Source of the DNA: JAUWNP01 sp034430655
GTDB taxonomy: Bacteria; Chloroflexota; Anaerolineae; B4-G1
Length of the DNA: 40,442 nucleotides
NCBI GenBank assembly: GCA_034430655.1
Contig: DAOUEC010000266.1
Span: 1-40,442 of the forward strand
Direction: 5' to 3'
A model generated the notes under the pieces. It saw only the letters and a program-made list of their open reading frames with translations, did not search any database and was not told where the DNA came from. The position numbers and the translations under genes are program-made. Positions 38,374-40,442 of this stretch are shown here, piece after piece. Each line of letters starts with the position of its first letter. Position 1 is the first letter of the stretch.

Positions 38374-38631
38374 CTACGTTCTCGTTTGTTTCACAGTGCC
38401 CTGGTTGATCTTCACAGCGGGACGCCCGCGTACCATTCTCATGATGCCGATTTCCTTGCCACAACCAGGACAGACAGGGCGGGAACCTGTCGGCATTCCT
38501 GAAACCCCCACGTGGTCCTCTCTAATCTCGTCCAGGTAGCACTTGATCAGACGCCCTCTGCCGCCCTTGAAGTACCTGAACAAGAGTTGACCGCATCGGC
38601 ATTCTACTTTGATGACGCGCCCCTTCGACAT
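38374..38631 (-). CDS. Small zinc-ribbon protein of unknown function (orf85)
   Basis: An 85-residue basic protein with two Cys pairs: C11-R-C13 (VECRCGQLLFRYFKGG) and C54-P-G-C57 (RPVCPGCGKEIGI), and a conserved-looking LIKCYLDEIREDHVGVSGMPTGSRP between them. The ending GRPAVKINQGTVKQTRT is well ordered rather than random. It looks like a known widespread small zinc-binding family without assigned function. It is placed between hsdS and hsdM in a tight operon. Confidence 0.75.
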   Translation of the reverse strand: MSKGRVIKVECRCGQLLFRYFKGGRGRLIKCYLDEIREDHVGVSGMPTGSRPVCPGCGKEIGIMRMVRGRPAVKINQGTVKQTRT

Positions 38632-38668
38632 GCTGCTTCACGATCAGCGTGATGGTTGTCTTGTGGGA

Positions 38669-39001
38669 TTACACCGGATACGCTTCCAAACCTGCCCGCA
38701 TCGCGCCTACAACGATGCCATCCAAGTGCCCTCCACCTGGGAACATCCACTTCTCAGGGTCATAACACTCGTCGCTGTACTTGAAGATGGCAAAGTCCCA
38801 GTTGTCCACGGCCCCGTTGTACTTCAAGCGGCAGACGTGGCAGACGCGCCCCCAGTCGTTTCTGTCCAGGTATAGGTGGCTCCCCCTGTAGCGCGTTATG
38901 TAGAAACAGTGCGGTGAACCTCCCAGTTCCTCTCTGTTGAACTGCTCCACAATGGCGTCCACTTGTGCTCGAACTTCATCTGGAATCTTCTTCTTGGCCA
39001 T
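38669..39001 (-). CDS. Conserved hypothetical protein within the type I R-M operon (orf110)
   Basis: A 110-residue soluble protein. It starts with a charged helix (MAKKKIPDEVRAQVDAIVEQFNREEL), then a beta-rich part (HCFYITRYRGSHLYLDRNDWGRVCHVCRLKYNGAVDNWDFAIFKYSDECYDPEKW) and a Gly-rich end (MFPGGGHLDGIVVGAMRAGLEAY). A C-x-x-C pair (CHVC) may bind zinc. The ATG directly follows the hsdS stop (TAAATG). I do not recognise a characterised family; position suggests a role in, or protection from, the R-M system. Confidence 0.72.
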   Translation of the reverse strand: MAKKKIPDEVRAQVDAIVEQFNREELGGSPHCFYITRYRGSHLYLDRNDWGRVCHVCRLKYNGAVDNWDFAIFKYSDECYDPEKWMFPGGGHLDGIVVGAMRAGLEAYPV

Positions 39002-40300
39002 TTAGAGTAACTCCAATTGTTGTGGCTGTTTCTTCTTCCTGCTACTTCTCCTACTGTCCTTCCTCTTCCCATCTCGCCAGGCCCTCTCGGCCCTGATGCG
39101 CTCCAACAACACCGCCGCCGGCTCGTCGCTGGGGTCCTGCGGCAGCAGCCGGCCCTCGAATGCCTGCTTGAGCACGGTCTGCCGCAGCCTTCGAGCGCGC
39201 ACCAGCGCCGCCGCCACCGCTGCCTCCAGCGCCGCGACCACCGACAGCCGCCGCTCCACCTCGGCGACGATGCGGCGTTGCTCGGCGTGAGGGGGGAGTG
39301 GAACGTGCAACGTTGCCAAAATGGTTGCATTCACGCCAGGCTGTGCCGACCCCTTCTTAACGGTCATAATCTGGGGCCAGTAAAGCGGCGAATCCAAGAA
39401 CAATGCAAGGTACTTGACGTTGAGGGACTTGTTCATCTGTAGCCGAATCAGATAGCTGGCAAATACAGCATTTGGACAATGAGTTATCAGATAGCTTTTG
39501 CCAGTTGTTGCCCCAGTCCTCGCAAATACGATGTCACTTGGTCCCAGCTGGTACTTGGCGTGTTTTTCCTCTGGACACTCGCAATAGGGCACGGCATCCC
39601 AGTTCACACGCCCATCTTGTATATCGGTGATCCTCAAGAATTTCGGCCCGACAGGAGCATGCTTCGCGCTTTCCGTATAGCCGTATTGTATGTTCTCAGC
39701 CAGTTGTACAATACTCGCCCACATCCATCCTTCCGGCAACTCCGGCAGACTTTCCATATCTGGCAGGACAGGCTCCTTGTACCGCTTGCCGGGGTGCTCC
39801 GTCTCCCAACGGGCACGGCGCTCGGCCAGGATGCGGGCCAGGAGTCGGCCGGCGGGCTCGTAGTTGCGTCCCTCCGCGCGGGCCAGGGACGCCTCCGTGG
39901 GAACGAGCCGCCCCTCGTAGGCGGCCTTGAGCACGGATGCCTTGTAGCGCCGCAGGTTGGCCCGCGCTCGCTCCAGCGCCGCGACGCCAGCATCCAGCCG
40001 CGTGAAGTGCGTCTCAATCTCAGCCACGATGCGGCGCTGTTCAGGAAAGGGGGCAAGAGGGATAGGCTGAGCCCGAACATCCCCATCCCTAACTGCTGGA
40101 TAGCTTGTCCCCCTCTGCAACTTGCCAAGTTCGCTTAGGAATCGGTCAGTGAGGGTGTAGTAGAAAAGATACTTTGAAGAAACTGCAGGTTTACCGCGCA
40201 ACACAGAGAAGCCGGTTGAGGATATTTGTCCATTATAGGCCTCAGTCACCGAGGCAATGTTCCTGAGATACGTACGCACAGTGGAGAACAGAACATCGTT
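39002..40300 (-). pseudogene. hsdS: Type I specificity subunit HsdS, N-terminus removed by an insertion sequence
   Basis: The frame shows the second half of target-recognition domain 1 (DVLFSTVRTYLRNIA, then STGFSVLRGK), central conserved helices (PLAPFPEQRRIVAEIETHFTRLDAGVAALERARANLRRYKASVLKAAYEG), TRD2 (LPEGWMWASIVQLAENIQYG to GVNATILATLHVPLPP) and distal helices (AEQRRIVAEVERRLSVVAALEAAV, LKQAFEGRLLP). The homologous frame is lost at about 40300, within TRD1; a stop at 40340-40342 lies in sequence belonging to the insertion element. About 80-110 N-terminal residues are missing. A GTG at 40279 could start a 425-residue fragment, but the first recognition domain would be incomplete, so the R-M system probably has no normal specificity. 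Confidence 0.82.
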
Positions 40301-40442
40301 CGTAAGGTGTACAATACAGCGAGTTGCAAATCTTCTTACTTATCGGAGGAGCGAATGCCTACACCAAAGGTGCATATCTGTCAGTGCCCACATTGCGAGC
40401 AGGAAGCTGATCATCCCGATAAGGAACTGCATTGGCAGATGA
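40301..40442 (+). mobile_element. Left end of an insertion sequence (probably ISAzo13 family)
   Basis: Begins at about 40301, where hsdS homology stops (boundary approximate, within about 15 bp). It contains a short AT-richer leader and the start of a transposase-like gene. The right end and the terminal repeats lie outside the window. Confidence 0.6.
40355..40442 (+). CDS. Transposase N-terminus, ISAzo13-like (3' end outside window)
   Basis: ATG at 40355 after GGAGGA. The 29 visible residues include CQCPHCEQEADHPDKELHWQM, a zinc knuckle followed by an HxQM segment that I associate with the leading region of ISAzo13-family transposases. Too short for certainty. Confidence 0.5.
   Translation, partial: MPTPKVHICQCPHCEQEADHPDKELHWQM

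Noticed and set aside
34594..40442. Prophage
   Set aside because: No integrase, structural or replication genes are seen; only defence genes, debris and an insertion sequence.

Overview
The window reads as chromosomal DNA of a GC-rich bacterium, most likely a Chloroflexota (Anaerolineae/Caldilineae-like) member. Pointers are a type 2 IPP isomerase beside squalene/phytoene-synthase and polyprenyl-synthase genes, multi-GAF histidine kinases, FemAB-like transferases, a secreted glycosidase-like protein ending in a YLPVALRS-type tail common in this phylum, a DUF2207/SPFH membrane cassette, and heptanucleotide tandem repeats. This is inference from gene content; no rRNA or marker phylogeny is in view.

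Left part (1-6.9 kb): the N-terminal two thirds of an AcoR-type sigma-54 activator, plsY, then a minus-strand operon (methyltransferase and two tandem FemAB-like acyltransferases) and a divergent plus-strand run (NAD sugar epimerase, 3-methyladenine glycosylase). Every junction from plsY to the epimerase carries arrays of 7-bp repeats with different unit sequences, some forming the ends of the coding regions. 6.9-10.2 kb: a large SH3b/TIM-barrel glycosidase-like protein, then a tRNA transcription unit whose first gene is only a 5' half running into a small HNH/zinc-finger ORF, followed by intact tRNA-Thr(UGU) and tRNA-Tyr(GUA).

Middle part (10.2-24.2 kb): a multi-sensor histidine kinase, an overlapping REC-kinase hybrid and a divergent OmpR-type regulator, with a perfect inverted repeat between them; a five-gene minus-strand operon (fni, squalene/phytoene synthase, polyprenyl diphosphate synthase, aconitase-type hydratase, isopropylmalate/homocitrate/(Re)-citrate synthase-like enzyme); acpP diverging from it with overlapping promoters; a small Cys-rich DUF6485 protein; and a secreted clan-A glycosidase-like protein.

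24.2-28.5 kb is a well-bounded four-gene operon (good promoter, strong terminator): DUF2207 membrane protein, membrane/winged-helix/zinc-ribbon protein, an unrecognised helical protein, and an SPFH protein. It resembles in outline the PspA/SPFH membrane-stress operons (ydjFGHI of Bacillus subtilis) but lacks PspA, and is the best candidate for an undescribed system. 28.5-34.3 kb holds a GT-C glycosyltransferase, a membrane NERD-like protein, fabF and plsX (fatty acid/phospholipid synthesis, linked to acpP and plsY elsewhere in the window), and yjbQ.

Right part (34.6-40.4 kb) is an accessory/defence region starting at tRNA-Leu(GAG): a DUF433/DUF5615 toxin-antitoxin pair with an operator over its -10 box, a C-terminal relic of a second type I methylase, an N-terminally truncated NYN nuclease gene that ends at tandem stem-loops, and a type I restriction-modification operon (hsdS, two small unknown genes, hsdM) whose hsdS is cut in its first target-recognition domain by an insertion sequence that runs off the window.
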